Assembly: GCA_001917905.1 (NCBI GenBank)
Contig: MNEX01000133.1
Span: 1-40,322 of the forward strand
Origin: Acidobacteria bacterium 13_1_40CM_65_14
GTDB lineage: Bacteria; Acidobacteriota; Vicinamibacteria; Vicinamibacterales; CAVVIG01
Length of the DNA stretch: 40,322 nucleotides
Direction of reading: 5' to 3'
In this document: piece by piece, positions 1-12,180 of the stretch
Numbering within the stretch: the stretch's first letter is position 1
Layout: every line of letters starts with the position of its first letter
Notes under the pieces: model-generated
What the model was told of the DNA's origin: nothing
Seen by the model: the letters and a program-made list of their open reading frames with translations, nothing else
Database searches by the model: none
Position numbers and translations under genes: made by a program

Positions 1-3000
1 TCGCCGCCCAGTTGCTCGCGGCCGCCGAGATGAACTGATCCTTGCCGTGCGGGAAGCCGCTCTCGAAGGGCGGCTGGATCGGCAGCGCGCGCGTGCTGAC
101 GTACCACGATCCGTCCGCGAGCTGCGTGTTCAGCAGGAACTGGACGCCGCGCTTGTACGCCGGATCGGTGACGGCGAGCGCGCCGCTCTCTTCGAGCGCG
201 ACGAGCGCCTGCCCCGTCGCATACGCGTCGCTCGCCAGCGTGGGAAGCTGCGACCAGCCTCCGTCGGGCCGCTGCTCGCCGACGAGCGCCCGCGCCGCTT
301 TCTGGATGACGGTCCTGTTCGCCTTCGCCCAGCCCAGGCCGAGCAGCTGGAACACTCGATCCTCCGTCGTCCTCGGCGGCGTGTTCATCAGCCACGTCGC
401 CGCCCTTTGTATGGTCGTCTCGTAGGCGGCGCGCTCGGTCTTCGGCGCGTACATTTGCAGCGAGCGCATCGACGCCGCCGTCACCTGTGTGTCGCTCGAT
501 TCGATCGGCGGCCGGTGTGCGGTGATGCGCCACTGCCCGTTCGGCCGCTGCTGACGTCTGAGTATGCGGGCCATCGCCTCGGTTGCATCGTTTGCCGGAT
601 AGTTTTCCGCCGAGAGGCCGAGCAGGATGTAGCTCACGGTGTCGGCCTCGCCGGGAATGGCGAGGCCTTGCAGCGCCCGCTCGCGCCACCCGTCGAGGAA
701 ACTTGCAATCGCCTCGGCCTGCTGATGCGCGGTCTCTTCGTCGACGCGAACGCCGTGGCTGCGCGCCGTTGCGACGGTCATCGCCGCCAGCGTGTTGTTG
801 TGGCACGAGACGCAGCCGGATTTTTTCAGGAACGTGACGTCGGTCTGCTGCAGGAGCGGCAGCACACGCTCGACCGCGGCGCGCGGCGAGGGGGCCGGCG
901 TCGTCGAGGCCGTTCTCGGCGTCGGCGCCGCAGACGCATCCTTTGCGCCCGCCTTGACCAGCAGATCGACAACCGGTGTGTGGCCCTGGAGCCTGGCCAT
1001 ACTGAGCGCCGTGGCGCCGCGGGCGTTGGTCGCGTTCACGTCGACGCCGCGGGCGATCAGCGTCTTCACCACGTCCAGGGGAAAGAAATCGGAGCTGGCC
1101 GCGCGCAGCAGAATCGTGCTGCCCTCGGAGTCTTTGAACGCCGTATCCGCGCCGCGATCCAGGATCCGCTTGAGCGCCGTGGCATCGCCGAGTGGAGGAC
1201 TCGCGACGAACGAGGCGATCGTGATGGTCTGCTTATCCATCGCACCGGCGAGCAGGTCGAAGCAGTCGGTGCAGTGCGCGTGCAGCGCAAACGCCAGTCC
1301 CACGGAGCCGAAGGCGTTCAGATCGGCGCCGCGCTCGACGAGCAGCCGGACGATGGCGGCGTCGCCGATCGTCGCGGCCTCGAGCAACGGAGTCGTCTCG
1401 CCGCCGAGGCCGGGCGCCTTGACCGACGGATTCGCGCCGTGGTCGAGCAGGAGCTTCACCACCGCGCTCGCGCCAGGCTGACCCGCGGCAATCAGCAGCG
1501 GCGTTCGGCCATCGTCGGACTTGACGTCGGCCTTCGCGCCGCGATCCAGCAGTAATCGCGTCTTCTCCAGGTCATTGGTCGCCCACATCAATGCGGTCGC
1601 GCCCGCGTCGTTGCGCGCGTTCGGATCCGCGCCGCCGTCGAGCAGCGTGCGCATCAAAGCCACGTCACCGTAGAGGACCGCGTTCATGAGCGGCGTCGAT
1701 CCGCCGGGACCGCGGAGGCTGCCAACGTTCCGCTCGGCCGCGAGCGTCTTGAACGCGGCGCGATTGCCGCTCCGAAGCGCATCGATCAATCGCGTCGCTT
1801 TCGGATCGGCTGGCGCGGGCGGCGTTTCGCCGGCGAGCGCGTCGGGCCATTCGGCGCCCTGATCGAGCCAGGCTTTGATGGTCGCGATCTGTTCGGGACG
1901 CAGCGCACCGGTGGGTGGCATCTGCGGTCCGAACTGCGCGCCACTGATCCGCATGAACAAAAAGCTCGCGGCGCTTTCGCCCGGGCGAATCACGCCCGGA
2001 TTCATCGTGCTGCCGCGCATAGCCGCGCTGCGCTGGTCGAGGCGGAAGCCATTCTGGTGGACAGCGGGTCCGTGGCAACTGATGCAGTTCTGCTTGAAGA
2101 TCGGTTGCACGTCGCGGGCGAAATCGACCCTGGCCTGTGCGGCGGCTTGCGGCTGCGACGAGGGCTTCGGCGTGACCGTCACGCCACCCGGATCGTTCGC
2201 GCGCAGCGGCGTCGTGAATTTCAGTCCGGCGTTCCGTAAGTCGCCGAACACGTCGTCGCTCTCAGGCTTCGTGCCCTGACGCACCCACGTCACGAGATCG
2301 TCGAACGCCTTGATGATTTCGGGTTGGCTGAACTGACAGTGCGCGCCGATGCGGTAGATGCGCTGCGCGAGCAACCGCTCGTTCCCCGCCGCGACGACCG
2401 CCCGCTTCAACGACTGTTCGAGAAAGATTGGGACGTACAAGTCGCCGGTGCCGTGCATCGTGAGCAGCGGCCGCTGGATCTTGCCGTCGAAGGGCACGAC
2501 CTCCTCGTACGGTCCGTTGGCGCTCCTCACTTGCGGATCGCCGGTCTTGCGCCGCGCCTTTGCGTTGAGCGCGCCGGCGGTGAGACCGAGGCTTTCGTCG
2601 ATCGTGTACGTGATGTGCGCGGTGTCGATCGCGCGGTTTGACGGCGTCGTGCTGCCGAGGAGCGCTGCCTGGCTGGTGGCCATGTTCGCGAGAAAGCGCG
2701 ACGCGAGTCCTTCGACGGCAAACGGCCGCGGTCCGCCGCTGATCTGAATCTGCACGCTCGCGAGCTGCCGGCCTTTGTCGGTGTACTCCGGCGGTTTGCC
2801 GAGCAGCTCCGCCATCTTCGCGATGTCCTGCGGCATCGTGTCGGCGTGGAATTGGACGCCGGTGACGACTTCGGCCGCGGCGCTGACCGCCGCGTAGTAG
2901 TCGAACAGCTCCGGTCCTGCCGGACACATGGCGAGCCCGCCGGCGAACATCGTCGGGAACTCCTGCATGCCGAGCAGGGTGATGTGACCGCCCATCGACT

Positions 3001-3472
3001 CGCCCGTCAGGTACGTCCGCTGCGCCGCGCGGCCGTCATTGGATTTCGTGAAGAGATCGCCGAGTGCGACGGTGTCGAGCAGACCCTGTCCTGGCACGTA
3101 GCCGTTGCAGCGATAACTCGATGCGGCCCACGCGAATCCCTGCTGGACGAGATGCTCACGGATCCGGTGGGTGCCGACGCGAAGATTCGATCCGGTCGCA
3201 CCAGTGTTCGGCACGAACCCGTGCGCGAAGAGCACCAGCTCGCCGTTCCATTTCGCCGGAATCTCGATGCGATACAACCCGCCGTCGTACTTGCCGAAGA
3301 TCGCGTTCGCGCCCGGCAGCGCCTCGAACGCGGCATCGCCGGGCTGCCACGCTTGATCCGGGCATGGAACCGGCGTGACGCCGGGACCGCCAAGCGCGGC
3401 CGTCGGCTGTTGCGACAGCGCGGCGATGGCCATCGCGAGAACGGCGGCACACGTGAGGGCACGGAAATGCAC
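1..3472 (-). CDS. Secreted fusion: alpha/beta hydrolase, cytochrome c, ankyrin repeats, second cytochrome c, toroid-like tail (3' end off window)
   Basis: One uninterrupted frame of at least 1157 residues; I checked that the frame is the same at 3472, 2293, 1654 and 814. The GTG start at 3472 follows an AAGGGAG ribosome site, and residues 1-28 look like a signal peptide. Residues about 40-400 are an alpha/beta hydrolase with GESMGGH (Ser159), a candidate acid Asp344 (HGTGD) and His378 (GAHC). A c-type heme site CISCH (Cys463, Cys466, His467) sits in a domain like those of planctomycete-type secreted cytochromes. Residues about 540-850 are ankyrin repeats with the LLDGGADPNARND pattern. A second heme site CVSCH lies at 887-891. 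The remaining part, with repeated DGSWY and RPDGGWSQL-type motifs, resembles the alpha/alpha toroid of squalene/prenyltransferase-repeat proteins. It is probably exported and redox active. The substrate is unknown and the C-terminus lies outside the window. Confidence 0.85.
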   Translation of the reverse strand, partial: MHFRALTCAAVLAMAIAALSQQPTAALGGPGVTPVPCPDQAWQPGDAAFEALPGANAIFGKYDGGLYRIEIPAKWNGELVLFAHGFVPNTGATGSNLRVGTHRIREHLVQQGFAWAASSYRCNGYVPGQGLLDTVALGDLFTKSNDGRAAQRTYLTGESMGGHITLLGMQEFPTMFAGGLAMCPAGPELFDYYAAVSAAAEVVTGVQFHADTMPQDIAKMAELLGKPPEYTDKGRQLASVQIQISGGPRPFAVEGLASRFLANMATSQAALLGSTTPSNRAIDTAHITYTIDESLGLTAGALNAKARRKTGDPQVRSANGPYEEVVPFDGKIQRPLLTMHGTGDLYVPIFLEQSLKRAVVAAGNERLLAQRIYRIGAHCQFSQPEIIKAFDDLVTWVRQGTKPESDDVFGDLRNAGLKFTTPLRANDPGGVTVTPKPSSQPQAAAQARVDFARDVQPIFKQNCISCHGPAVHQNGFRLDQRSAAMRGSTMNPGVIRPGESAASFLFMRISGAQFGPQMPPTGALRPEQIATIKAWLDQGAEWPDALAGETPPAPADPKATRLIDALRSGNRAAFKTLAAERNVGSLRGPGGSTPLMNAVLYGDVALMRTLLDGGADPNARNDAGATALMWATNDLEKTRLLLDRGAKADVKSDDGRTPLLIAAGQPGASAVVKLLLDHGANPSVKAPGLGGETTPLLEAATIGDAAIVRLLVERGADLNAFGSVGLAFALHAHCTDCFDLLAGAMDKQTITIASFVASPPLGDATALKRILDRGADTAFKDSEGSTILLRAASSDFFPLDVVKTLIARGVDVNATNARGATALSMARLQGHTPVVDLLVKAGAKDASAAPTPRTASTTPAPSPRAAVERVLPLLQQTDVTFLKKSGCVSCHNNTLAAMTVATARSHGVRVDEETAHQQAEAIASFLDGWRERALQGLAIPGEADTVSYILLGLSAENYPANDATEAMARILRRQQRPNGQWRITAHRPPIESSDTQVTAASMRSLQMYAPKTERAAYETTIQRAATWLMNTPPRTTEDRVFQLLGLGWAKANRTVIQKAARALVGEQRPDGGWSQLPTLASDAYATGQALVALEESGALAVTDPAYKRGVQFLLNTQLADGSWYVSTRALPIQPPFESGFPHGKDQFISAAASNWAA

Positions 3473-3487
3473 AAGCAGCTCCCTTGA

Positions 3488-3509
3488 GGGACGGTCTTCA
3501 GACCGTCCC
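3488..3509. repeat. REP-like hairpin, perfect 10-bp arms
   Basis: GGGACGGTCT and AGACCGTCCC pair perfectly around a 2-nt centre, just upstream of the fusion gene's ribosome site. The arm nearly matches the hairpin at 10119-10140. The usual 5' GTAG is degenerate here (TTGA). The other bases between 3473 and the promoter at 3670 show no gene. Confidence 0.65.
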
Positions 3510-3669
3510 GTCGTGATGTCTTGCGCGGGCGAACGCGATCGATCCAGCGGTCAGGCTGATTGTGCACAGTCCGCGTTTGAGTTGACGATGCACCGTTCGC
3601 GAAATAGTAACGCGAACCCAACCGCTGCGGTTTGCGTTTTCGCGCGATCTTCGCCGACCAATTTCGTCC

Positions 3670-3698
3670 TTGGGAGCCAAAGATCCCTATGGTAGAGT
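3670..3698 (+). promoter_or_regulatory. Probable sigma70-type promoter for the M23 peptidase gene
   Basis: TTGGGA at 3670-3675 and TAGAGT at 3693-3698 are separated by 17 bp. Transcription would begin near 3705, which rules out the upstream in-frame starts at 3632 and 3689 and supports translation from 3782. This is prediction by motif only. Confidence 0.45.
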
Positions 3699-3781
3699 GC
3701 ACGGACTCGGACGCGGCGGTTTCCGCGTTCATCCCCTTATCGCGCAAGTCCATACGGTCGATACTCTCTACACAAGGAGTT

Positions 3782-4699
3782 ATGCGCGCTCGTCGATACA
3801 CGGTAGTGATTGCGGATCGTTCAACGGGCGTTGTCCGGCGCCTGACGGTCCGCCTGGGTCCGGCGGTGATGGCCGTCCTGGCCGTGATGGCGCTGCCGGT
3901 ATTGATGGGGCTGGGCGCGAAATGGAGCGCACGGGTCGAGCTCGACCACATGCGCGCCGCCAACGCGTCGCTGGACGTCGAGAACGGCAGCTATCGCGCA
4001 GCCACGGGCGAGCTGACGGCGCAGATTCAATCGCTCGAGACCGTCATCAACGATTTGGGCGCCCGCGCCGAGCTCGATCCGGCGCAGGCGCGTGCGATGC
4101 AGAAGCTGCCGGCGGTCGTGAAAACGCGCGCATCCGGGGGCGGCTCGCAACCCAACGCGGCCATCTCCGAGATCGCCAAGGCGGCCCTCTCCTCTCCTGA
4201 AGACACGTTTGGCGTGCTCCGCGATCTCCTGCACGGGTTGGAGAATCGGCTGCGCTATGTGCGCCGCGACATCGAGCGCCGCGAGACACTCGCCGCCGCG
4301 ACACCGTCCATCTGGCCGGCGCACGGGTGGCTGACCGGGACGTTCGGCGGACGGTCCGATCCGTTCACCGGCGAGCCGGGCTTCCACCAGGGACTCGACA
4401 TCTCGACCGAAAAGGGCCAGCCGGTATTTGCGACCGCCGATGGCGTGGTCGATTCCGCGTCGTACACCGGCGACTACGGCAATCTGATCGTCCTCGAGCA
4501 CGGCTTCGGGCTCGCGACGCGTTACGGTCACTTGAGCTCGTACGGGGTCAAGCCGGGTCAGCGCGTCAAGCGCGGGGACATCATCGGCTTTGTGGGTTCG
4601 ACGGGCCGCTCCACCGGCGCGCATCTCCACTACGAGATCCTGGCGAACGGCAAGCTAATCAACCCGCTGCAGCTCCTGACGCAGCCAGCAAATCACTGA
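3782..4699 (+). CDS. M23 family (LytM-type) metallopeptidase, membrane anchored
   Basis: 305 residues. The start at 3782 lies just behind AAGGAG and downstream of the predicted promoter. A single N-terminal membrane segment (about 26-45) is followed by a helical, probably coiled-coil stretch (about 50-90), a linker, and a C-terminal LytM domain from about residue 180. Zinc ligands are visible as His202 and Asp206 in HQGLD, and the HLH pair (His281, His283) in GAHLHYE. Enzymes of this family cut peptidoglycan cross-links, or act as activators when the site is degenerate. Here all ligands are present, so a periplasmic endopeptidase is likely. secA follows 221 bp downstream behind its own promoter candidate. 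Confidence 0.9.
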   Translation: MRARRYTVVIADRSTGVVRRLTVRLGPAVMAVLAVMALPVLMGLGAKWSARVELDHMRAANASLDVENGSYRAATGELTAQIQSLETVINDLGARAELDPAQARAMQKLPAVVKTRASGGGSQPNAAISEIAKAALSSPEDTFGVLRDLLHGLENRLRYVRRDIERRETLAAATPSIWPAHGWLTGTFGGRSDPFTGEPGFHQGLDISTEKGQPVFATADGVVDSASYTGDYGNLIVLEHGFGLATRYGHLSSYGVKPGQRVKRGDIIGFVGSTGRSTGAHLHYEILANGKLINPLQLLTQPANH

Positions 4700-4728
4700 C
4701 ATTTTCACTGGCCGGGGCCCCACGGGCA

Positions 4729-4767
4729 CCCCAACGCGGCTGCCGCGCGTGGGACCCCGCGTTGGGG
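4729..4767 (+). terminator. Hairpin downstream of the M23 gene, terminator candidate
   Basis: CCCCAACGCGG at 4729-4739 pairs with CCGCGTTGGGG at 4757-4767 (11 perfect base pairs, 17-nt loop), 30 nt after the peptidase stop codon. No clear T-run follows, so intrinsic termination is uncertain. Confidence 0.45.
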
Positions 4768-4874
4768 ACCCCGCGATGTCGGCGCGAGCTGTCGCTGACG
4801 CTTCGCCGCGGCGTCGCTCGGCCGCGGCTCAGCGTGGCCGCAGGCGCTTCTCCCTCATCGCCACTGGGTTTCTT

Positions 4875-4883
4875 TGTTACAAT
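4875..4883 (+). promoter_or_regulatory. Extended -10 promoter candidate for secA-guaB
   Basis: TGTTACAAT fits the extended -10 pattern (TG, one base, TACAAT). No good -35 is visible, as is usual for extended -10 promoters. The start site would fall about 30 nt before the secA ATG. Confidence 0.4.
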
Positions 4884-4920
4884 CTTTGGATACCCAGGTC
4901 CGGGTCATCCCAAGCTGTAG

Positions 4921-9464
<4,544 letters not shown>

Positions 9465-9476
9465 CGCGACGGCTTC

Positions 9477-9598
9477 AGAGGACATGAAGAAATCAGGTCA
9501 ACGCAAAGGCCGCTAAGACCGCAAAGAAGAATCTTTCGAAAAAATGCTTTGCGCGCTTTGCGATCTTTGCGTTCAACGTGATTCTTTCACAAGCTCTT
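9477..9598. repeat. Palindromic nonamer element (family copy 1) between guaB and tsaE
   Basis: The left arm contains three consecutive 9-bp units of the type ACGCAAAGG, and the right arm has their reverse complements. The outer ends, AGAGGACATGAAG on the left and the complement of AAGAGCTTGTGAAAG on the right, form imperfect terminal inverted repeats. It is nearly identical to the element at 39222-39340. It fills the space between two convergent genes and its right end contains the tsaE stop codon. Confidence 0.85.
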
Positions 9599-10081
9599 CA
9601 GCTGCAGTGTAATCGTCCGTGCGTCGCCGTCGCCGTGCTGAATGCGGACCTCGATCGCGTCTCCGTAGCGCGACTTGTCCGCCGTGGCTCGCGAAGGCGA
9701 GCGAGCGGAGGCGGAAGGTTTCAGCCGAGCGTCGGGCACCAGCTTCTCAGCCCACTCGATCGCCATCACGCCGTCCGCCGCGATCTCGTCGAGCCCGAGA
9801 TCGTCAATTTCTCGCGCATCGTTCAAGCGATACAGATCGACGTGGAACAGCGGCACTCTGCCGCCGCGGTATTCCTGAACCAGCGTGAAAGTCGGGCTGC
9901 TCACCTCGTCGGGCTGAACGCCGAGTCCTTCCGCCAGCCCGCGCACGAACGCGGTCTTCCCTGCCCCGAGATCGCCGAACAGGAGCACGACTGATCCGGC
10001 CGTTAGCGTTTGCGCGAGCTCGCGTCCGACGTCAGCGGTTTCGTTTTCAGAATGGGTGGTGATGGTTTTCGTCACACGCAA
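9587..10081 (-). CDS. tsaE: tRNA threonylcarbamoyladenosine biosynthesis ATPase TsaE
   Basis: 164 residues with the TTG start at 10081; a GTG two codons further in (10075) is an alternative, and neither has a clear ribosome site. TsaE is the ATPase that turns over the TsaB/TsaD complex making t6A37 of tRNA. The P-loop GDLGAGKT is at 36-43 and is followed by SSPTFTLVQEY and HVDLYRL, both family hallmarks. Residues about 125-141 (rich in Ser, Arg and Ala) interrupt the usual path between the WAEKL segment and the final strands. The DNA under this insertion is a 50-bp palindromic GTAG element (9661-9710). The last codons and the stop lie inside the end of the neighbouring nonamer element. Confidence 0.93.
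   Translation of the reverse strand: MRVTKTITTHSENETADVGRELAQTLTAGSVVLLFGDLGAGKTAFVRGLAEGLGVQPDEVSSPTFTLVQEYRGGRVPLFHVDLYRLNDAREIDDLGLDEIAADGVMAIEWAEKLVPDARLKPSASARSPSRATADKSRYGDAIEVRIQHGDGDARTITLQLKSL
9661..9710. repeat. GTAG-containing palindromic repeat inserted in frame within tsaE
   Basis: The segment is bounded by CTCCG (9661-9665) and CGGAG (9706-9710). It has GTAG at 9665-9668 and an internal hairpin, GCTCGC-GAAG-GCGAGC, at 9687-9702. It corresponds to residues that have no counterpart in the usual TsaE layout. The identification as a mobile palindrome rests on its symmetry and on the protein alignment from memory. Confidence 0.5.
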
Positions 10082-10086
10082 GATGC

Positions 10087-10140
10087 GGCACGGTCTAAAG
10101 ACCGTGCCCTACCGGTAGGGGACGGCCTTCCGGCCGTCCC
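10087..10140. repeat. Head-to-head pair of GTAG REP-like hairpins (BIME-like)
   Basis: Hairpin one (10087-10108, 10-bp perfect arms) reads 5' GTAG then stem on the minus strand. Hairpin two (10119-10140, 9-bp perfect arms, TTCC loop) reads GTAG then stem on the plus strand. The two tetranucleotides meet as CTAC-CG-GTAG at 10109-10118. The stems differ in sequence but both pair fully. In REP/RAYT systems a GTAG-type tetranucleotide 5' of the hairpin is the site read by the REP-associated tyrosine transposase. No such transposase is in this window. Confidence 0.8.
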
Positions 10141-10144
10141 GGGG

Positions 10145-10433
10145 TCAATGCGTCAGCGCGTAGAGCACGGCGTTGACGCCGAGCGCGTAGCCGCGCGGCG
10201 AGAAGCGGATGAAGAACTCGTATCGCCGATGTCGGTGTTGTGCGTCATGAGGACCATCATCTTGCAATGTGTGAACGCGCGTCGCTGAAACCGGGCGGGG
10301 GAAACCGCGGCGGCACGCTCGGCCCTTCGCGGAGCCGGCCATACCGCTGCGCCGACGCGACCGCGGCGATCGCCAGCAGCAAGAGCACCGCCCCGAGAGC
10401 GTTCTTTGCGGGCTTTGCGGCCTTTGCGTTCAT
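10145..10433 (-). pseudogene. DUF4159 family secreted protein, internally deleted and frameshifted
   Basis: The ATG at 10433, 4 nt after the nnr stop, opens a frame with a hydrophobic signal segment followed by RYGRLREGPSVPPRFPPP, an N-terminus typical of DUF4159 proteins, ending at a TGA near 10258. A second frame continues with MMVLMTHNTDIGD, and a third with FSPRGYALGVNAVLYALTH and a stop at 10145. These are the conserved C-terminal blocks of the same family. About 150 or more central residues are missing and two frame changes separate the pieces. The first 11 codons consist of the 9-bp repeat seen in the intergenic elements. It lies in the nnr-tsaE transcription unit. Confidence 0.75.
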
Positions 10434-10437
10434 CGTC

Positions 10438-12015
10438 TTAGTCCTGCTGAGGGCCGACGACTTTGCGCCGCGCGGTGAGCTCCATGATCGCGTCGCCGAG
10501 GTGACCGGCGACGTCGCCGGCGGTCATCGAGATCTCGCTCTCGTCGGCTTCGGCAAGATCGCCCGCCATCCCGTGCAGATAGACGGCGATCTTGCACGCC
10601 GCCTCGGCGTCGAGCAGCTGCGCGAGCCATGCCGCGATCATCCCGGTCAGGACGTCGCCCGTGCCGCCGGTCGCCATCCCCGGATTGCCGGTCGGGTTGA
10701 TGAACACCTTCTCGTCGGGCGTGGCGACGAGCGTGCGATGACCCTTGAGCACGACGTAGACGCGGTGCGCGCCGGCGAAGTTGCGCGCGATTTCGAGGCG
10801 GCTGCTCTGCACTTCGTCGGTCGACATGCCGACGAGCCGTCCCATTTCGCCAGGATGCGGCGTGATGATGACGTCGCGCCCTTCCCGTCCCATCAACCGA
10901 TCCGGATCGCCACTGAACGCGTTCAATCCATCCGCATCGATCACGAGCGGCATCGTCGCGCGATCGACGAGCAGCTTGATGAACTCCCGCGTCGACGCCA
11001 TCTGTCCGAGACCGGGACCGATCGCGATGACGTCGCGCGCGATCTCGATCACGTGGTCGACGTCATTCGGATCGAGGCCATCGTCTGTTTCGTGAAGCGC
11101 CTCGGTCATGTACTCCGGCGCCATCGCCGCGACGATCGCCTGGCACGAGGCCGGCGTGGCGACGGTGACGAGCCCCGCGCCGGACCGCAGCGCGCCGATG
11201 GCCGCGAGGTGTGCAGCACCCGTCTTCCCGGGCGATCCGGCGACGACGAGCACGCGGCCGTAGTCGCCCTTGTGACTGTCGGGCGAGCGCGGCGTGATCA
11301 GATCGCGCATCGAGGCGCGGGTGAGAAGATCGACGCGCGGGCCGCCGACCGACTCGAGCACGTCGTTCGGGATGCCGATATCGGCGATCACGATGTCGCC
11401 CGCGCGCAACTCGCCGGGCGGCAGCACCAGCGGGAGCTTCGGCGCGGCCAGCGTGACCGTGAGCCCCGCCTCGATCGACGGCCCGATCGGTTCCGCCGAA
11501 TCGGCCGACAGGCCCGAGGGCAGATCGATCGCGACGACCGGAATGCCCGACGCGTTCACGTCGGCGATGACCGACTCGATCAAGCCGGAGACCGGCGCAT
11601 TCAGGCCCGTGCCGAAGATCGCGTCGACGATGAGCGTGCAGTCGCTGAGCTCCGAGAAGTGCAGCTCCCACGCCTGGCTGTCCGAGACTTCCACGACCGT
11701 GACGCCGAGGCGTCCGAGGATTTCGAGATTCGTGCGCGCATCGCCGCGAACCTCCGCCACGCGCCCGAGCAAAAAGACCGAGACATCGACGCCGCGCTGC
11801 ATGAGCGTGCGCGCGACGACGAAGCCGTCGCCGCCGTTGTTCCCCCGGCCGCAGAGCACGCCGACCTGCCGCTCCGGCAGATCGGTGTACATCGCTTCCA
11901 TCGCGGCGACCGTCTGGCGGCCGGCGTTTTCCATGAGCACGAGCGATGGGATGCCGATGTCTTCGATCGCGCGCTTGTCGGCATCGCGCATCTGTGACGC
12001 GTTGAGGACCCGCAT
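10438..12015 (-). CDS. nnr: Bifunctional NAD(P)HX epimerase / ADP-dependent NAD(P)HX dehydratase
   Basis: 525 residues. It repairs hydrated NADH and NADPH. The N-terminal YjeF epimerase domain (about 1-210) shows GRGNNGGDG. The C-terminal ribokinase-like dehydratase domain (about 225-510) shows GSPGKTGAA, ITPHPGEMGRL and the nucleotide-binding NPGMATGGTGDVLTG. The length is normal for the fused protein. No clear ribosome site precedes the ATG at 12015. It is the first gene of a leftward unit that continues through the DUF4159 remnant to tsaE; an nnr-tsaE neighbourhood is common in bacteria. Confidence 0.96.
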   Translation of the reverse strand: MRVLNASQMRDADKRAIEDIGIPSLVLMENAGRQTVAAMEAMYTDLPERQVGVLCGRGNNGGDGFVVARTLMQRGVDVSVFLLGRVAEVRGDARTNLEILGRLGVTVVEVSDSQAWELHFSELSDCTLIVDAIFGTGLNAPVSGLIESVIADVNASGIPVVAIDLPSGLSADSAEPIGPSIEAGLTVTLAAPKLPLVLPPGELRAGDIVIADIGIPNDVLESVGGPRVDLLTRASMRDLITPRSPDSHKGDYGRVLVVAGSPGKTGAAHLAAIGALRSGAGLVTVATPASCQAIVAAMAPEYMTEALHETDDGLDPNDVDHVIEIARDVIAIGPGLGQMASTREFIKLLVDRATMPLVIDADGLNAFSGDPDRLMGREGRDVIITPHPGEMGRLVGMSTDEVQSSRLEIARNFAGAHRVYVVLKGHRTLVATPDEKVFINPTGNPGMATGGTGDVLTGMIAAWLAQLLDAEAACKIAVYLHGMAGDLAEADESEISMTAGDVAGHLGDAIMELTARRKVVGPQQD

Positions 12016-12040
12016 CAGGCTGTGTGGAAGCGCTGCACGA

Positions 12041-12116
12041 ATACAAAGGACACGAAGGACACAAAGGATATTACCTTACCGGTTCCAGCTTTGTGTCCTT
12101 TGTGTCCTTCGTGTTG
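12041..12116. repeat. Palindromic nonamer element (copy 2) between divergent genes
   Basis: Three 9-bp units of the GGACACAAA type on the left (to about 12067) are mirrored by three complementary units on the right (12089-12115), with about 20 bp of unrelated sequence between them. Just beyond it, GGCTCGCCGCAGGC occurs twice as direct repeats (12117-12130 and 12146-12159). It is the only copy in a divergent promoter region. Small reading frames rich in repeated GHKG or SFV codons here are artefacts of the repeat. Confidence 0.8.
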
Positions 12117-12180
12117 GGCTCGCCGCAGGCCGCCGCGTGCGTCTTGGCTCGCCGCAGGCGTCTGATGTACGCTGCTCGCG

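Noticed and set aside
47-1555. 502-codon plus-strand frame at the left edge
   Set aside because: Antisense to the ankyrin and cytochrome region of the fusion gene; extremely Arg-rich.
3632-3781. Upstream in-frame start for the M23 peptidase
   Set aside because: It lies before the predicted transcription start; AAGGAG directly precedes 3782.
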